DNA from: Synechococcus sp. AG-670-B23
Lineage (GTDB): Bacteria > Cyanobacteriota > Cyanobacteriia > PCC-6307 > Cyanobiaceae
Direction: 5' to 3'
NCBI GenBank assembly: GCA_003209165.1
Contig: QCSL01000004.1
Location: forward strand, 1 to 64,000
Length of the DNA: 64,000 nt
In this document: positions 60,805 through 64,000 of the stretch, piece after piece
How the letters are laid out: each line of letters starts with the position of its first letter
Position numbering within the stretch: the first letter of the stretch is position 1
The notes under the pieces: model-generated
Told to the model about the DNA's origin: nothing
Databases searched by the model: none
The model's input: only the letters and a program-made list of their open reading frames with translations
Made by a program: the position numbers and the translations under genes

Positions 60805-61413
60805 ATGGAAGCCCTCTTTTGTTGGCTTTCGTTGTCGCTTCACCTCACCATTGCCACAGGTAATCCCGTCAAGGTTGCTGAAATTGAGGCCATGCTGGGA
60901 CCTCTCTCCATCGATGTTCAGCGTCAACCGGCTGATCTGGATGTTGAAGAGACGGGAAATTCCTACCGTGAGAACGCTGAACTAAAAGCTTCAGCAGCAT
61001 CCTTGCGAACCGGCGGCTGGGCATTAGCTGATGATTCTGGACTTGAGGTTGACGTTCTTCAGGGTGCACCGGGTTTGTATTCTGCCCGTTACGCCTCTGG
61101 AAACGATGCCAAGTTGCAGCTCATTCTTCATGAGCTGGGTGATTCGCCCTATCGAAGCGCTTGTTTCCGCAGCACGATGGTGTTGTGTGATCCCACCGGC
61201 ACCTGCCGTGCCGCTGCAGAGGGCATCTGCTGGGGGGAACTCCTGAGAGCCCCTGCCTACCCCGGTGGCGGATTCGAATCCCTGCTGTGGGTGCGGGAAG
61301 CCCGCTGCACCTATGGCGAACTGAATGCGGCCCAGCTCAGCCGCCTGGGTAGTCGTGGCAAGGCGGCGAGGGCTCTGGCGCCACAGTTGCGTGAACTGCT
61401 GAACCTGAGCTGA
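60805..61413 (+). CDS. rdgB: XTP/dITP pyrophosphatase (Ham1/RdgB)
   Basis: LTIATGNPVKVAEIEAMLGPLSIDVQ...GNSYRENAELKASAASLRTGGWALADDSGLEVDVL. Confidence 0.94.
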   Translation: MEALFCWLSLSLHLTIATGNPVKVAEIEAMLGPLSIDVQRQPADLDVEETGNSYRENAELKASAASLRTGGWALADDSGLEVDVLQGAPGLYSARYASGNDAKLQLILHELGDSPYRSACFRSTMVLCDPTGTCRAAAEGICWGELLRAPAYPGGGFESLLWVREARCTYGELNAAQLSRLGSRGKAARALAPQLRELLNLS

Positions 61414-61432
61414 TCTGACCTTGGCTGAGTGA

Positions 61433-62218
61433 TCAGCGCAGCCGTGAGTTGCTATTGATGTGGTCGATGGCGCGCATCGCCGCCGCCGCCGCCTCCTCCA
61501 CGTCACCTTCTCGTCCCGCCAGGGTGAGACGTCCGAAGGCACCCACCGCCTTCACGTCAACCAAAGTGATGTTGGAGGCTTTTTCAGCTTCATTGGCAGC
61601 GATCAGCACATATCCGGCAGGCTCCGTTTCCAGGATGAACATGCTCATCCCGGCTTCGATCATCGAGCCGCGTCGGTTCTGCCGGTTGATCAGCACGGCA
61701 TGGTCAGGTGTGATAGCCCGGATGACTTCAGTCCAACTCACATCGGCTGGAGAACGCTGTTCGATCGTGCTCCCGATCGCCTCCAGCACCACGTCTCCGG
61801 AATGGAGCACCGTGCTTTGATCACGGTGGTAAAGGGCCATCGAACCGAACGCCCGCTCCACCACCATCTGACCGAGACGAACATTGCTGGCCTTCAGCGC
61901 GATGTCGGTCACACGGTGAACCGCCATGCCCGGTGACACTTCCATCCAAAGGCAAGCATCTCCCGGAATGGGCAGAAATCCTTGGCTCACCGACCCCATG
62001 TAGGCCGCCAGTTGCGGCTGCAGCGAGTCGATAAAAACATGGGTGCGCAGTTCGATTGACTGCACATGGCTGTTTTGACGCAGCAGCCTGGGAGACTCAG
62101 AATCCGTCGTTACAACACAGCTCGCTCCCCCCTGCTGGGGGGTCACCTCAGTCCCGGTGACGAGAGCACTACCGCCGCGTCGCCGCTCCCGAGCATCGAA
62201 GCTGGCAAAACGGGTCAT
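61433..62218 (-). CDS. csoS1D: Carboxysome tandem-BMC shell protein CsoS1D
   Basis: Two BMC-like halves: [61 protein letters not shown]... and [45 protein letters not shown]. Confidence 0.93.
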   Translation of the reverse strand: MTRFASFDARERRRGGSALVTGTEVTPQQGGASCVVTTDSESPRLLRQNSHVQSIELRTHVFIDSLQPQLAAYMGSVSQGFLPIPGDACLWMEVSPGMAVHRVTDIALKASNVRLGQMVVERAFGSMALYHRDQSTVLHSGDVVLEAIGSTIEQRSPADVSWTEVIRAITPDHAVLINRQNRRGSMIEAGMSMFILETEPAGYVLIAANEAEKASNITLVDVKAVGAFGRLTLAGREGDVEEAAAAAMRAIDHINSNSRLR

Positions 62219-62336
62219 GGCGGGGAGTGTACCGGACGAATTCAGCTGAAACGGGCCAGCAAAGAGTTAGTGCATGCGGTCTTGCGCCTTGAAATACAGC
62301 CGATACCGTCCAGAAAACCCCCCTCGAGATCCTGCA

Positions 62337-62714
62337 ATGACTGAGCAGTCCTCTTTAAAGCCAGTGGATCTCAACGCTGATCAAGCCCTTGGGATGGTGA
62401 GCTTTGGCCTGATGCAACGACTTGCGCAGGATGGGCAGGTGGATCTGCCCTGGCTGGAGGCATCAGGAAATGCAGACAGTGAGCGTCTGCGTCAGCTGCG
62501 TCAACGGCTTGAACTGACGGCTTTGGCCATCGAAACCGGTGCGCCCCTCACCACAACGGAAGTGAGCATGCTGCTGGGAGCCCGCCCTGGAACGGAGCGG
62601 GTGGAGCGCGGTGGCCTCGTTGCTCGCCGGGTCAGCCGGAACGTCTGGCGCTTGAGCAAAGCAGACGACAGCGAGCGGAACGATCGTTACGACGGATTCC
62701 GCCGGCGCCTTTGA
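62337..62714 (+). CDS. Conserved cyanobacterial hypothetical protein upstream of chlN
   Basis: MTEQSSLKPVDLNADQALGMVSFGLMQRLAQDGQVDLPWLEASGNADSERLRQLRQ... Confidence 0.65.
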   Translation: MTEQSSLKPVDLNADQALGMVSFGLMQRLAQDGQVDLPWLEASGNADSERLRQLRQRLELTALAIETGAPLTTTEVSMLLGARPGTERVERGGLVARRVSRNVWRLSKADDSERNDRYDGFRRRL

Positions 62715-62809
62715 CCCCAAACCAAGGCCTGCCCGGCCGGAACGATCCCAAAGAGTTTGAGCGACCTTTCCACTCCTGGGCGGATTCCTTTGCAACTTGG
62801 AGAGGTTGA

Positions 62810-64000
<1,191 letters not shown>

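Noticed and set aside
60613-60985. ORFs between csoS1 and rdgB
   Set aside because: Overlapping both strands with no family signal; likely intergenic/promoter DNA.

Overview
This window looks like chromosome from a marine picocyanobacterium (Synechococcus-like, alpha-cyanobacterial). The evidence is a form-IA RuBisCO/alpha-carboxysome (cso) cluster with linked cbbX and the CupB-type NDH-1 CO2-uptake genes, plus chlG and chlN. Most of it is ordinary housekeeping sequence.

Accessory DNA:
(1) The left edge (1..~6446) is an integrative or satellite-like island. It abuts the 3' end of a tRNA-Ser(CGA). It carries a frame-split P4-type integrase, an AlpA-like excisionase, a zinc-finger (primase-like) protein and a nuclease-helicase-HA protein that runs off the edge.
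(2) A compact ~4.45 kb integrative element (33620..38090) is inserted at the 3' end of rpsD. It is bounded by a perfect 22-bp direct repeat and has paired CTCAAACT arm-like sites placed symmetrically inside both ends. The apparent rpsD terminator now lies beyond the far end.

Other notable points: an EF-hand plus Erv/ALR-like sulfhydryl oxidase protein; an ionotropic-glutamate-receptor-like channel with no GYG filter; a 70-bp direct repeat (remnant of a DUF4079 gene) flanking a cellulose-synthase-like GT2 gene; a degraded comEC; and a CsoS2-like RuBisCO-binding motif in the N-terminus of CsoSCA.

All calls come from reading the sequence and the supplied ORF track. No database search was run.
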